Origin: Methylocystis rosea SV97
GTDB taxonomy: Bacteria; Pseudomonadota; Alphaproteobacteria; Rhizobiales; Beijerinckiaceae
Assembly (NCBI RefSeq): GCF_000372845.1
Contig: NZ_KB889963.1
Span: 3,367,645-3,431,644 of the forward strand
Direction of reading: 5' to 3'
Length of the DNA stretch: 64,000 nucleotides
Position 1 is the stretch's first letter, and every line of letters starts with the position of its first letter. The position numbers and the translations under genes were made by a program. Below are positions 19,121 through 28,758 of this stretch, in pieces. A model generated the notes under the pieces. That model had not been told where the DNA came from, searched no databases, and saw only the letters and a list, made by a program, of their open reading frames with translations.

Positions 19121-20290
19121 TCAGGCTGTCTCCTGAAAGAGTTCGCGCCCGATCAACATGCGGCGGATTTCGCTTGTTCCCGCGCCGATCTCGTAAAGCT
19201 TGGCGTCGCGCAATAGTCTTCCTGTAGGATATTCGTTCATATACCCGTTGCCGCCGAGGCACTGAATTGATTCAAGCGCCATCCATGTCGCGCGTTCAGC
19301 GGCGAAAAGTATCGCGCTCGCCGCATCCTTTCTGGTCACGCGGCCGCGATCGCTCGCCTTGGCGACCGCATAGACATAGGCGCGCGTCGCCATGACCGCC
19401 GTGTACATATCTGCGAGCTTGCCCTGCATGAGCTCGAACTCGCCGATCGGCTGACCGAACTGTTTGCGCTCATGAACATAAGGAAGCACGACATCCATGC
19501 AGGCCTGCATGATACCAAGCGGACCGCCGGCGAGCACAGCGCGCTCGTAATCCAGGCCGCTCATCAGCACATTGACTCCGCGCTCGGGGAGCCCAAGCAC
19601 GTTCTCTTCGGGAACCTCGCAGTCCCGGAATACGAGTTCGCATGTGTTGGAGCCGCGCATGCCGAGCTTGTCGAGCTTCGCGCTTGATGTAAATCCGGGA
19701 AAGACGCGCTCGACAATGAAGGCGGTGATGCCATGCGGTCCGGCGCCCGGATCGGTTTTGGCGTAGACGATCACGACATCGGCGTCGGGGCCGTTCGTCA
19801 CCCACATCTTGCTTCCGTTCAGAACATAGCGATCGCCGCGCTTCCCCGCGCTAAGCTTCATGTCCGTGACGTCTGATCCGGCCCCAGGCTCCGACATCGC
19901 GAGCGCGCCGACGTGGCGTCCACTGACGAGATTGGGCAGGTATCGTCGCTTCTGTTCGTCCGAACCGTTACGATGGATCTGATTGACGCAGAGATTGGAG
20001 TGCGCGCCATAGGACAGTCCGACCGACGCTGAGGCGCGGCTGATTTCCTCCATCGCCAGCACATGTTCCAGATAACCCATGCCCGCGCCGCCATACTGCT
20101 CATGCACGGTCAGACCCAGCGCGCCGAGCGCGCCGAGCTTGGGCCAAAGATCAGGGGGAAAAGCGTTTTGCGCATCGATCTGCTGCGCCCTCGGGGCGAT
20201 TTCCGCCGTCGCGAAGGCTTCGGTTGCGCTGCGCACGCGGTCGGCGACATCGCCGAGATCGAAGTCGAAAGTAGGCGTCCAATGGCGCAT
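19121..20290 (-). CDS. ivd: Isovaleryl-CoA dehydrogenase
   Basis: An acyl-CoA dehydrogenase of about 389 residues. The helix motif [15 protein letters not shown] holds the Glu that is the catalytic base in isovaleryl-CoA dehydrogenases, a position different from most acyl-CoA dehydrogenases. [11 protein letters not shown] is also present. It oxidises isovaleryl-CoA to 3-methylcrotonyl-CoA, feeding the carboxylase encoded next. ATG at 20290 has GGAGG six bases upstream, whereas the in-frame ATG at 20296 directly abuts it, so 20290 is chosen. It heads the leucine-degradation operon. Confidence 0.94.
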   Translation of the reverse strand: MRHWTPTFDFDLGDVADRVRSATEAFATAEIAPRAQQIDAQNAFPPDLWPKLGALGALGLTVHEQYGGAGMGYLEHVLAMEEISRASASVGLSYGAHSNLCVNQIHRNGSDEQKRRYLPNLVSGRHVGALAMSEPGAGSDVTDMKLSAGKRGDRYVLNGSKMWVTNGPDADVVIVYAKTDPGAGPHGITAFIVERVFPGFTSSAKLDKLGMRGSNTCELVFRDCEVPEENVLGLPERGVNVLMSGLDYERAVLAGGPLGIMQACMDVVLPYVHERKQFGQPIGEFELMQGKLADMYTAVMATRAYVYAVAKASDRGRVTRKDAASAILFAAERATWMALESIQCLGGNGYMNEYPTGRLLRDAKLYEIGAGTSEIRRMLIGRELFQETA

Positions 20291-20399
20291 GCGCATCCTC
20301 CGACGGCGCACCAAGATACAGCCTATATTTCTCGAATCAGCGAAGTTTCAAGTTGGCGCGTGCCTGCGCGACTCTGTTTGGCGCAAGACGCTGCGCTGG

Positions 20400-22001
20400 C
20401 TATCGGACGGCGCCGGGCTGGGCGTCGAGCACCTGCTGGTCGACGACGGGGGCGAACCGGCTGAAGTTCGCCTCGAACATTCCGATCAGCCTTTTCGCCA
20501 TATTGTTAAAATCTTCGCGCGAGGACCACGTCTGGACAGGATCCAGCATCTTGGAGTCGACGCCGAGCGCAGACGTCGGCACGCATAGACCAAAGGAGGG
20601 ATCCGTCCGGAAGTCGGCTTGCGTGAGGGACCCGTCGAGAGCGCCCTGAAGCAAAGCGCGCGTCGCCGCGATCGGCATTCGACGTCCGATCCCGTAGGGT
20701 CCGCCCGACCAACCGGTGTTCACCAGCCAGCAGTTTGCTTCGCTGGAACAGATGAACTCGCGCAGCAGATCAGCGTATTCCGTCGGGGGGCGCGGCATGA
20801 AGGGCGCGCCAAAGCAGGCGGAGAACGTCGCCTGGGGCTCTTTGACGCCGCGCTCGGTCCCCGCGACCTTCGCGGTGTAGCCGGACAGAAAATGATACAT
20901 CGCCTGCGCGGGCGTGAGACGCGCGATCGGCGGCAGCACGCCAAATGCGTCACACGTCAGCATCACGATGTTCCTGGGATGACTCGCGCGACGCGTCGTC
21001 GAAGCATTGGAGATGAAGTCGAGCGGATAAGCGATCCGCGTGTTTTCGGTTTTTGAATCGTCGTCGAAGTCAAACCGCCCCGCGCCGGGATCGTACGAGA
21101 CATTCTCAAGGATTGCGCCCCGACGGTGAGACGCGGCGTAGATGTCCGGCTCCGACTGCTGCGCGAGCCGGATCGCCTTGGCGTAGCAGCCGCCTTCGAA
21201 GTTGAAGAGACCGCTCTCGTCCCACCCATGCTCGTCGTCGCCAATCAGGCTGCGCGCCGGATCGGCCGAAAGTGTCGTCTTACCTGTCCCAGAAAGTCCG
21301 AAGAACACCGCCGATCCACCCTCGCCGTCATTGACGGCGCAATGCATCGGCAACACGCCTTTCGCGGGCAGAATAAAGTTGAGATAGGTGAAAATCGATT
21401 TCTTGATTTCTCCCGCATATTGTGTGCCGCCGATCAGCACGACGCCTCTCGAGAAATCGATGGCGATCACTGTGGTGGAGCGACACCCGTGCCGCAATGG
21501 GTCGGCCCGGAAGGAGGGCAGATCCAGAACCGTCAACTGCGGCTCGAAACCACTCGTGCTCTCAACCGGAGTGAATAGGTGCCGCGCAAAGAGCGAATGC
21601 CAAGCGTATTCAGTCAAAACGCGAATATTTAGCCGATGCGCTGGCGCGGCGCAGGCATAGAGGTCCTGAGCGAAGAGCCTCATACGACGCGCGTGCGTCA
21701 GCATGTCTTGTTGCAACCGGCCAAATTGCTCTGGCGTCATCGAAAGATTGTTGTCCCACCAGATCGTCGATTCGGTCAGCGCGTTGCAGACGATGAATTT
21801 GTCGTTCGGCGATCGCCCCGTGTGGGCGCCGGTTTCCACAACCAGTCCGCCCGTCGAGGATGCGACACCCTCCCCGCGTCGGATCGCTTCGGCGTAGAGT
21901 TCGCTCGTCTCGCAATTCCGACGCGCCTTTGTGAGGAGGTCTGTGTCTTCATCCGCCCACCCCCGGACGTCATCCGCCCGCCACATCGCCGTGTTCGCCA
22001 T
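20400..22001 (-). CDS. pckA: Phosphoenolpyruvate carboxykinase (ATP)
   Basis: 533 residues, the normal size. The kinase P-loop [11 protein letters not shown] and the adjacent metal-binding signature [13 protein letters not shown] are intact, along with [10 protein letters not shown] near the N terminus. It converts oxaloacetate to PEP, linking C4 products of amino-acid breakdown (fumarate, succinyl-CoA) to gluconeogenesis. It is a single gene downstream of the catabolic cluster on the same strand, with about 110 bases to ivd. Confidence 0.97.
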   Translation of the reverse strand: MANTAMWRADDVRGWADEDTDLLTKARRNCETSELYAEAIRRGEGVASSTGGLVVETGAHTGRSPNDKFIVCNALTESTIWWDNNLSMTPEQFGRLQQDMLTHARRMRLFAQDLYACAAPAHRLNIRVLTEYAWHSLFARHLFTPVESTSGFEPQLTVLDLPSFRADPLRHGCRSTTVIAIDFSRGVVLIGGTQYAGEIKKSIFTYLNFILPAKGVLPMHCAVNDGEGGSAVFFGLSGTGKTTLSADPARSLIGDDEHGWDESGLFNFEGGCYAKAIRLAQQSEPDIYAASHRRGAILENVSYDPGAGRFDFDDDSKTENTRIAYPLDFISNASTTRRASHPRNIVMLTCDAFGVLPPIARLTPAQAMYHFLSGYTAKVAGTERGVKEPQATFSACFGAPFMPRPPTEYADLLREFICSSEANCWLVNTGWSGGPYGIGRRMPIAATRALLQGALDGSLTQADFRTDPSFGLCVPTSALGVDSKMLDPVQTWSSREDFNNMAKRLIGMFEANFSRFAPVVDQQVLDAQPGAVR

Positions 22002-22329
22002 CCCGAGATCTTCCTCACCGACTCGCTAACATGCGACGCGAACCGAGTTTGACGCGCCAGCTAAGCGCAAGCACTTTCAGGAAATAAAGCATAGATTATT
22101 CAAATCAAGGCGCGCGGCTTGCGTCATTGGCTAACAGGAACTTACACGCACACGAACAGCCAATCGCAGTAGCGCCCAAGGCCGCAGCAATGCGCGACGC
22201 CGAAAATGGCTGGGTGAAAGCCGACCGGCTGACGCCCGACACCGCGACGTTCCCGCTTCCTTAATTGGAACAACGACCTCGCGAGCGGGTTAAGGCGAGG
22301 CTCGAACTATTTCGAGGATGGAGGCAAGA
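22002..22329. other. Intergenic region upstream of pckA and the DUF883-like gene
   Basis: About 330 bases between the divergent pckA and DUF883-like genes. No coding frame is convincing. It holds the EcfG-like site listed at 22267-22291 and presumably the pckA promoter. Confidence 0.5.
22267..22291 (+). promoter_or_regulatory. Possible EcfG (general stress sigma factor) promoter
   Basis: GGAAC at 22267-22271, a 16-base spacer, then GGTT at 22288-22291. This is one mismatch from the alphaproteobacterial EcfG consensus GGAAC-N16/17-CGTT. It lies about 40 bases upstream of the DUF883-like gene, a class often controlled by this sigma factor. Confidence 0.5.
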
Positions 22330-22659
22330 ATGGCGACGCCAGAACTGGAGCGCATCCGACAATCGGATCGCCCGATCAGCGAGACTGCTGCGGTCATGGG
22401 CGACAAAGCAATGGCGGCGGCCGACAGAGTCGGGCAACGCATCAATCAGACCATGGAGCAAGCCGGATCGGCGATGTCGACGGTCCAGGAAAAGGGCAGC
22501 GAAGTTGCAGGACGCGCCGGCGATGTGATCGGCAACTTCCGGCAGGCCATTGAGAAGTCGGCGCGCAGTCAGCCAACGACGACGGTGCTCATGGCCGTGG
22601 CTGCGGGATTTATGCTGGGCGCGATGTGGAACTCGGGCAGCAGCTATCCGCGCGATTAA
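22330..22659 (+). CDS. ElaB/YqjD (DUF883)-like tail-anchored protein
   Basis: 109 residues. The N-terminal part is a long amphipathic, probably coiled-coil helix rich in Ala, Glu, Met and Gln. The C terminus has one membrane segment (TTTVLMAVAAGFMLGAMW) followed by a short polar tail, the layout of inner-membrane tail-anchored ElaB/YqjD proteins, some of which bind ribosomes in stationary phase. ATG at 22330 is chosen because GGAGG lies five bases upstream. The likely EcfG promoter suggests stress induction. The function here is unknown. Confidence 0.7.
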   Translation: MATPELERIRQSDRPISETAAVMGDKAMAAADRVGQRINQTMEQAGSAMSTVQEKGSEVAGRAGDVIGNFRQAIEKSARSQPTTTVLMAVAAGFMLGAMWNSGSSYPRD

Positions 22660-22699
22660 AGTTCGATGAAGAATGGCCGGCGCATACGCGTCGGCCATT

Positions 22700-23317
22700 T
22701 CAGTTTCGGCCCAATGCGCCGGGGTCTCGCGCGCGATCAGCGGGTAAGGCGCTGGGCCAATCGTCGGCTTGAAGCGCCGGTAGCGCGTCGAGCTCCCTCC
22801 TGGATATTTTACTGTGCGCAGAATCGGCTGTGAACTCTATGTTCGCCGGATCGACGGCGCGTAGCGTCTCTTCGACGCCGCCCATTCCATATTGGGCGAT
22901 GACCACATAGGCGAGACCGCGCTGATCGCGTCTCAGCATGAGATCAACGATGACGCCGAGCTTTTCGCCGCTCGCGTCTATGACATTAGCGCCAACGGCC
23001 GCCGACGCAGAAAAGAGCGACGGCACAGCGTCCGCGTGGCTGCTCTTGCGTACGGCCTTGATGCTTCCGTCCTCATGCCTTGCCTGCCTTCCCAACCATC
23101 GCCACACCCCAATCAGGTTGACCACCGTAAGAAAAAGATTGGTCAGCAGCAGATTGCGCTGATGTGAGTACGTCGCGGTCAAGCTCCAGGCGACGGAGCC
23201 CATTGCAAACACGACGAAACCCCAGCCCGTGACGCGCGCGCCCGCGTTGGCGGCGGTCATCATCGCGGCGATCATCGTTGCGGCCGGTGCGATCCAGCCT
23301 AACGCCCATTCCCACAT
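22700..23317 (-). CDS. Membrane protein with C-terminal PRC-barrel domain
   Basis: From ATG at 23317, about 205 residues. Three hydrophobic segments occupy roughly residues 1-80 (WALGWIAPAATMIAAMM; GWGFVVFAMGSVAWSL; LLLTNLFLTVVNLIGVW). A PRC-barrel-like region follows (GANVIDASGEKLGVIVDLMLRRDQRG). PRC-barrel domains occur in photosynthetic reaction centre H subunits and in RNA- or stress-related proteins. The open frame extends to 23470 but the extra N terminus is not membrane-like; the start is uncertain. No operon partner was identified. Confidence 0.6.
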   Translation of the reverse strand: MWEWALGWIAPAATMIAAMMTAANAGARVTGWGFVVFAMGSVAWSLTATYSHQRNLLLTNLFLTVVNLIGVWRWLGRQARHEDGSIKAVRKSSHADAVPSLFSASAAVGANVIDASGEKLGVIVDLMLRRDQRGLAYVVIAQYGMGGVEETLRAVDPANIEFTADSAHSKISRRELDALPALQADDWPSALPADRARDPGALGRN

Positions 23318-23538
23318 AAGAACCGCCAGTAGCCTCGCGCCGCCGTTTAACTGAAACGCGCCGTTAGAGACGCTGTTCCGACAGAGTGGCCATCCGGAGA
23401 TCGGCCAGCGCGGGAGCGTGATCGCGTTCCGTCGCCCGAAGCTGTCCAACTGTTCATAATGCCGGAACAAAGCTGCTGAACCCGAGTTTGTTCAGGGAAA
23501 CCGAAAAGCACAGAAAACGGCAAGGCTTGAGGTGGGGC

Positions 23539-24678
23539 ATGATGTCAGTTCCAAGTCATCTCTTTTGTTTCTCCCATCTTCGTTGGAACTTCGTTTATCA
23601 GCGACCACAGCATCTTTTGAGTCGAGCAGCTAGAAACCTCGGCGTCTTCTACGTTGAAGAGCCCATCTTTTCCCAAGATGACGTCGGCGTAAACATCCAA
23701 AGGGATGAAGCCTGCGGCGTCGTTGTCGTGACGCCTGTTCTTCCAGAAGGCCTCTCACCAGACGAAATCACTAATGCGCAACATCGAGTCGTAAACGAGT
23801 TGCTCGCTGATGTGCGGCCTTCGCGATGGGTTAGCTGGTACTATACGCCCATGGCGCTTCAGTTTACTCGCCATCTGACTCCCAACCTGCGCGTCTATGA
23901 CAATATGGATGAGCTTTCCGCGTTTGCTGGAGCGCCGCAAGGCATTCTCGATCTCGAACGAGAGTTGATGGCCAAAAGCGATCTCATGTTCGTCGGCGGA
24001 CAGAGCCTGTATGAATCTAAACGTCAGCGACACGACAACATTCACGTTTTTCCGAGCAGTGTCGACACCGCTCACTTCAAGAGCGCGCGAGACCGCAGCG
24101 TTGATCCCGATGATCAAAAGGAGATTGCGCATCCCCGCATCGGGTTCTTTGGCGTGATCGACGAACGCATGAATATGGATATCGTCGCCGGCATTTCGGC
24201 GCTTCGGCCGCAATGGCAATTGGTGATGATCGGCCCCACCGCGAAGATCAGCCCGGAATCTCTGCCGCGCGCCGAAAATATCCATTGGCTGGGCTGCAAA
24301 CAGTATCAAGAGCTTCCGAATTACCTATCCGGATGGGACGTCGGAATCATGCCATTCGCGTTGAATGAAGCGACGCGTTTTATCAGTCCGACAAAAACGC
24401 CCGAGTTTCTTGCTGCAGGCGTGCCGGTGGTTTCAACCCCGATCACCGATGTCGTCAATCCCTACGGCGCGGCCGGGCACGTGGAAATCGCGTCGAGCGC
24501 GGAAGAGTTCGTCGCTAAGATTGATCTGTTGCTGGCGCGCCCGAAGGCGCATTGGCTCAGCGCCGTCGATGCGCATCTTGCGGAAATGTCGTGGGACAAA
24601 ACCTGGGCGAGAATGATGCTGCACATCGCAAGCGTCGGCGCCGAGTCCAAATCAGCGCGGGAGGGGCAACTTGTTTGA
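23539..24678 (+). CDS. Glycosyltransferase (GT4-like, TuaH/WcaI-type)
   Basis: About 379 residues, starting at ATG 23539 behind a GAGGTGGGG ribosome site. The N terminus (HLRWNFVYQRPQHLLSRAA) is typical of glycosyltransferases found beside UDP-galactopyranose mutase genes. The C-terminal half has a GT-B donor domain (RIGFFGVIDERMN, IHWLGCKQYQELPNYL, PTKTPEFLAAGVPVVST). It probably adds a sugar, perhaps galactofuranose, to an envelope glycan; donor and acceptor cannot be read from sequence. Its stop overlaps the start of the next gene, so the two are coupled. Confidence 0.82.
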   Translation: MMSVPSHLFCFSHLRWNFVYQRPQHLLSRAARNLGVFYVEEPIFSQDDVGVNIQRDEACGVVVVTPVLPEGLSPDEITNAQHRVVNELLADVRPSRWVSWYYTPMALQFTRHLTPNLRVYDNMDELSAFAGAPQGILDLERELMAKSDLMFVGGQSLYESKRQRHDNIHVFPSSVDTAHFKSARDRSVDPDDQKEIAHPRIGFFGVIDERMNMDIVAGISALRPQWQLVMIGPTAKISPESLPRAENIHWLGCKQYQELPNYLSGWDVGIMPFALNEATRFISPTKTPEFLAAGVPVVSTPITDVVNPYGAAGHVEIASSAEEFVAKIDLLLARPKAHWLSAVDAHLAEMSWDKTWARMMLHIASVGAESKSAREGQLV

Positions 24679-25813
24679 CTGGCTTATCGTCGGGGCAGGC
24701 TTCGCGGGAAGCGTGCTGGCCGAACGGCTCGCGTCGCAGCGCGACGAGCGCGTCCTTCTTATCGATCGTCGGCCGCACATCGGCGGAAACGCCTATGATC
24801 GCTACGACGACGCCGGCGTGCTCATGCACCAGTACGGCCCGCATATCTTTCATACGAACTCGGAAGCCGTCTTCGAGCATCTTTCGCAGTTCACGCGTTG
24901 GCGTCCGTACGAGCACCGCGTGCTCGCGAATGTGGACGGCATGCTCGTGCCCATTCCGATCAACTTGGACACGGTGAATCGCCTCTACGGTCTCTCCCTA
25001 GATTCCGAGCAACTTGCGCAGTGGTTCGCAAGCCGCGCCGAACATTGTGAGGAGATCAAAACGTCTGAGGACGTCGTCGTCAGCACCGTGGGACGAGAAC
25101 TCTACGAGAAATTCTTTCGCGGCTACACCAAAAAACAGTGGGGCGTAGAGCCGTCGCAGCTGGACAAGTCCGTCACGGCGCGGGTGCCTACGCGCCTCAA
25201 TCACGACGACCGCTATTTTGGCGATGAATACCAATTCATGCCGCTTCACGGCTATACGCGCATGTTCGAACGCATGGTGAAGCACCCCAACATCAACGTC
25301 ATGCTGCAGACCGACTTTGAGGAAGTGCGCAACGAAGTCTTCTATAAACGGCTGATCTTCACCGGGCCGATCGACGAATATTTCAATTTCCGCTTCGGTA
25401 AGCTGCCCTATCGATCGCTGCGCTTCGAACATGTCACGCTCGACAAGCGGCAGCATCAACCTGTGGCGGTCGTCAATTATCCACAAACCGAAGCCTATAC
25501 GCGGGTGACCGAGTACAAGCATCTCACGGGTCAGGACCATCCTAAAACAAGCTTGACCTATGAATTCCCGAGCGATGAAGGCGATCCCTACTATCCTGTG
25601 CCGCGCCCGGAAAATGCGGAGATCTACAAGCGCTACGAAAAGCTCGCGATCGCACAGCAAAATGTTTGGTTTGTCGGGCGGTTAGCAACCTATCGCTACT
25701 ATAATATGGATCAGGTGGTCGGCCAGGCGCTCGCGACGTTCCGGCGGATCAATAAGGAGATCCCAGCTCGCAACAGCGCGGCCTTCGCGACTGCCTCAGT
25801 CGCCGCTGAATAG
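24671..25813 (+). CDS. glf: UDP-galactopyranose mutase
   Basis: 380 residues with the FAD Rossmann motif GAGFAGSVLAERL at residues 8-20 and the mutase signatures GGNAYD, QYGPHIFHT and FRGYTKKQWG. It interconverts UDP-galactopyranose and UDP-galactofuranose. The start codon is TTG, supported by GGGAGGGG just upstream and by the exact family N terminus (FDWLIVGAGFAGS). It overlaps the glycosyltransferase gene by 8 bases. It implies a galactofuranose-containing surface glycan. Confidence 0.94.
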   Translation: MFDWLIVGAGFAGSVLAERLASQRDERVLLIDRRPHIGGNAYDRYDDAGVLMHQYGPHIFHTNSEAVFEHLSQFTRWRPYEHRVLANVDGMLVPIPINLDTVNRLYGLSLDSEQLAQWFASRAEHCEEIKTSEDVVVSTVGRELYEKFFRGYTKKQWGVEPSQLDKSVTARVPTRLNHDDRYFGDEYQFMPLHGYTRMFERMVKHPNINVMLQTDFEEVRNEVFYKRLIFTGPIDEYFNFRFGKLPYRSLRFEHVTLDKRQHQPVAVVNYPQTEAYTRVTEYKHLTGQDHPKTSLTYEFPSDEGDPYYPVPRPENAEIYKRYEKLAIAQQNVWFVGRLATYRYYNMDQVVGQALATFRRINKEIPARNSAAFATASVAAE

Positions 25814-25996
25814 TCGAGTCGCGATCGCGATGAGATAAACTCTGTTGCGCTGCGATCCGGCTAAGCTTGAGTCATGAATAAAAATACTGGCGTTTTGACG
25901 GTCGCTATGTAGAAAATCGACTGTGGATCGCTCATTGTTATATCGACCAACGCGTCGATGCTCCGGCGCCGGCACTTTTGGTCGAGGAGAGGTTAG

Positions 25997-28735
25997 GTGA
26001 GCGCAGCGCGCATATCCCTAGACGGGTCATGGGACTTCAAATATCTCGGCTATGGCGCTAAGCCGGCCGAGAGCAGGACGATTCTTGTCCCGAGCCCTTG
26101 GCAAGCCCAATTCGCCGATCTGCGCATGCGCGGTGGCGTCGCGGTCTATCGCCGAGAGGTGGAGATACCTGACGAATGGCTGGAGCAGCGGGTGTTTCTG
26201 CACTTCGGCGCCGTTTTCCACATTACCCATGTATTTGTGAACGGCGCATTCGTAGGCAGCCATGTGGGCGGCTTCCTGCCGTTTCATTTCGACATCACAG
26301 ACCGGATCGTCAACGGAAAGGCCGAGATTAAGGTGAAGGTGGAAAGCCCCACCGACGACCCGTTCGAATTCCCCACGACGCCATTCGCCGAAATGCCCTT
26401 CGGCAAGCAGAGCTGGTACGGCCCGCTCTCTGGGATATGGCAGTCCGTGTATCTCGAAAGGCGCATCGCGGACCACGTAACCACGGTGCGCGTGCGTTCA
26501 TCGCAGACGAGCGGAGAGATTTCGGCGCAAGTGCGCTTCGAGAGCCCGCTCACCGACGCCGCCGACGTGACGATTACGGTCGTCGACGCAGAGGAAAACG
26601 CCGTCGCGCATTCATGCGCCAAACTGGCGGCCGGCGTTGAGAACGCCCTGCTGTATTCATTTGTGCCTGCGCCGCGCTGCTGGTCGCCTGAGACCCCCTA
26701 TCTCTATCGTCTGCAAGTCTCGATGATGCGCAAAGACGTCGTCGTCGACCAAACCGAAACGACATTCGGTTTTCGCAGCGTCGAAACCCGCGACGGGAAA
26801 TTGTATCTCAACGGCAAGCCGTTCTATCTGCGCGCCGCTCTCGACCAGGACTATTATCCCGACACGATCTGCACTCTGCCCTCCGTCGAATTTCTCGAGG
26901 ATAGATTTAACAAGGCGAAGCAACTCGGGCTGAACGCACTGCGCTGTCACATTAAGGTGCCGGATCCGCGCTACTATGAGGTCGCCGATCGCCTTGGCCT
27001 GCTGATTTGGGCGGAACTGCCGAACGCCGGGGATTCGACAGAACTCTCGCGAGAGCGCAAGGAGCTCACGCTGAAGGGCCTGATCGATCGCGACGGAAAC
27101 CATCCTTCGATCTTTTGCTGGACGCTGATCAACGAGAATTGGGGCGTCGACCTTGTCCATGACGCCTATCACCGCGCATGGCTGAAGAAGCTGTACCTGT
27201 GGCTCAAGTCCTACGATCCGTCGCGGCTTGTCGTCGACAATTCCCCGTTGGCGCCAAGCTTTCACGTGCAGACCGATCTCGCGGATTTCCATTTCTATGC
27301 CGCCATTCCCGATAGTCGGGGGGACTGGGATCAGTTCGTCGAGGAACTCGCCGGAAGGGCCGAATGGCTCTTCAGCCCCGAGGGCGACGCCGTCATCACG
27401 GGACAGGAGCCGCTGCTATGCTCGGAATTTGGCAATTGGGGGCTGCCTGACCCTGAGAAGTTGAGAGACGCGGCCGGCGCCGAAGCCTGGTGGTTCGAGA
27501 CCGGCCACGACTGGAGCGAAGGCGTCATGTATGCGCATGGCGTTCGCAACCGATTTCAAGACTGGAGTCTCGATCGCGTATTCGGCACGTTCGAAAGCTT
27601 CATCGAAGCGACGCAGTGGCAACAATTTCGGGCGCTGAAATACCAGATCGAAGCCATGCGACGGAGGCCGCAGATCGCGGGCTACGTCATTACCGAGCTG
27701 ACCGATTGTCACTGGGAGGCGAACGGCCTTCTCGACATGCGGTCGAATCCGCGCGTTTTTCACAATCTGTTTCACTCGATCAATGCCGATACTGTTATTC
27801 TGCCCACACTCGATCGTCCCGCCTATTGGTCGGGCGACGCGGTTCGCCTCTCGCTCTGCGTGGCGCATGGCGGGCCAAATCCACTGGAGGCGGCGGCTCT
27901 CGACATATCGCTCACCGAGCCGGTGACGTTGGAAATCCCCTCCATCGAGCCCGGCGCTGTGGTTGATCTCGGCATGATTTCGGTAAATCTGCCGGTGGTC
28001 GAGCACTCCTGCGTGCGCCGTCTCACCCTGCGCTTGCGTTCTCTTGACGGACGACTTCTCGCGAGCAACGAAATCGACGTCGCCGTGCATGCAAGGCCGC
28101 GGCCGCCGGAGCTTTCGCTATGGTCGTCACACGGCGACATTCGGGACCGGTTGCAGGCGCTTGGCTATAGATTGGCGGAAGGGGCCGAGACGGCGGACGT
28201 CGTCGTCGAGACGCACGCTTCGACCACGCTTGCGACCTATGTGCGCGCCGGCGGGCGAGCAGTTCTCTTGACCGAAACGCCCGGCTCGCTCACGCCATTC
28301 TTTCCGCATTGGCAAAACGTCAAGGTGATGGCGCGAGACGGCACGCTCTGGCGAGGCGACTGGGCGTCCTCCTTCGCCTGGCTTCGACGGCAGGGGCCGT
28401 TCGCCGCGATTCCCGGCGGGCCTCTGCTCGATCAGGCGTTTGATCGTGTAATCCCGACGCATATCATCTCCGGCTGCAATCTCCTTGATTTTCAGGCGCG
28501 GGTTCACGCCGCGCTGGTTGTCGGGTGGATCCATCGTCCGGCTGCGATTGCGGTCGGACGCAACTACGGCACAGGCCGCATCGTGATCGCGACCTTCAAA
28601 CTGTTCCGTGATCCTCCGGGAGAAGATCCAACCGCCGCGGCTTTGCTTGGCGGCCTGATCGAGGCTGCGGCGCGAAGCGCCGGTCCGGCGCCAGCGATCT
28701 CCAAGCTCGAACCCGTAGGCTGGGAAGACCTTTAG
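25997..28735 (+). CDS. Glycoside hydrolase family 2 protein (beta-galactosidase/glucuronidase-like)
   Basis: 912 residues: an N-terminal jelly-roll sugar-binding domain (LDGSWDFKYLG, VPSPWQAQFADLRM), an immunoglobulin-like domain, a TIM barrel and a C-terminal beta-rich region. The general acid/base is Glu380 in LINEN and the nucleophile Glu477 in CSEFGNWG, so it should be active. It starts at GTG 25997 with GAGGAGAGG upstream. No signal peptide is visible, suggesting a cytoplasmic location unless exported by an unknown route. The substrate is unknown; galactosides, glucuronides, mannosides or arabinosides are possible. It sits between a galactofuranose-precursor gene and an ABC exporter. Confidence 0.85.
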   Translation: MSAARISLDGSWDFKYLGYGAKPAESRTILVPSPWQAQFADLRMRGGVAVYRREVEIPDEWLEQRVFLHFGAVFHITHVFVNGAFVGSHVGGFLPFHFDITDRIVNGKAEIKVKVESPTDDPFEFPTTPFAEMPFGKQSWYGPLSGIWQSVYLERRIADHVTTVRVRSSQTSGEISAQVRFESPLTDAADVTITVVDAEENAVAHSCAKLAAGVENALLYSFVPAPRCWSPETPYLYRLQVSMMRKDVVVDQTETTFGFRSVETRDGKLYLNGKPFYLRAALDQDYYPDTICTLPSVEFLEDRFNKAKQLGLNALRCHIKVPDPRYYEVADRLGLLIWAELPNAGDSTELSRERKELTLKGLIDRDGNHPSIFCWTLINENWGVDLVHDAYHRAWLKKLYLWLKSYDPSRLVVDNSPLAPSFHVQTDLADFHFYAAIPDSRGDWDQFVEELAGRAEWLFSPEGDAVITGQEPLLCSEFGNWGLPDPEKLRDAAGAEAWWFETGHDWSEGVMYAHGVRNRFQDWSLDRVFGTFESFIEATQWQQFRALKYQIEAMRRRPQIAGYVITELTDCHWEANGLLDMRSNPRVFHNLFHSINADTVILPTLDRPAYWSGDAVRLSLCVAHGGPNPLEAAALDISLTEPVTLEIPSIEPGAVVDLGMISVNLPVVEHSCVRRLTLRLRSLDGRLLASNEIDVAVHARPRPPELSLWSSHGDIRDRLQALGYRLAEGAETADVVVETHASTTLATYVRAGGRAVLLTETPGSLTPFFPHWQNVKVMARDGTLWRGDWASSFAWLRRQGPFAAIPGGPLLDQAFDRVIPTHIISGCNLLDFQARVHAALVVGWIHRPAAIAVGRNYGTGRIVIATFKLFRDPPGEDPTAAALLGGLIEAAARSAGPAPAISKLEPVGWEDL

Positions 28736-28758
28736 GCGAGCTGGCGCGTTATAGCGCC

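Noticed and set aside
22140..22170. A second EcfG site upstream of the DUF883-like gene
   Set aside because: GGAAC occurs there, but no CGTT-like element lies 16-17 bases downstream.
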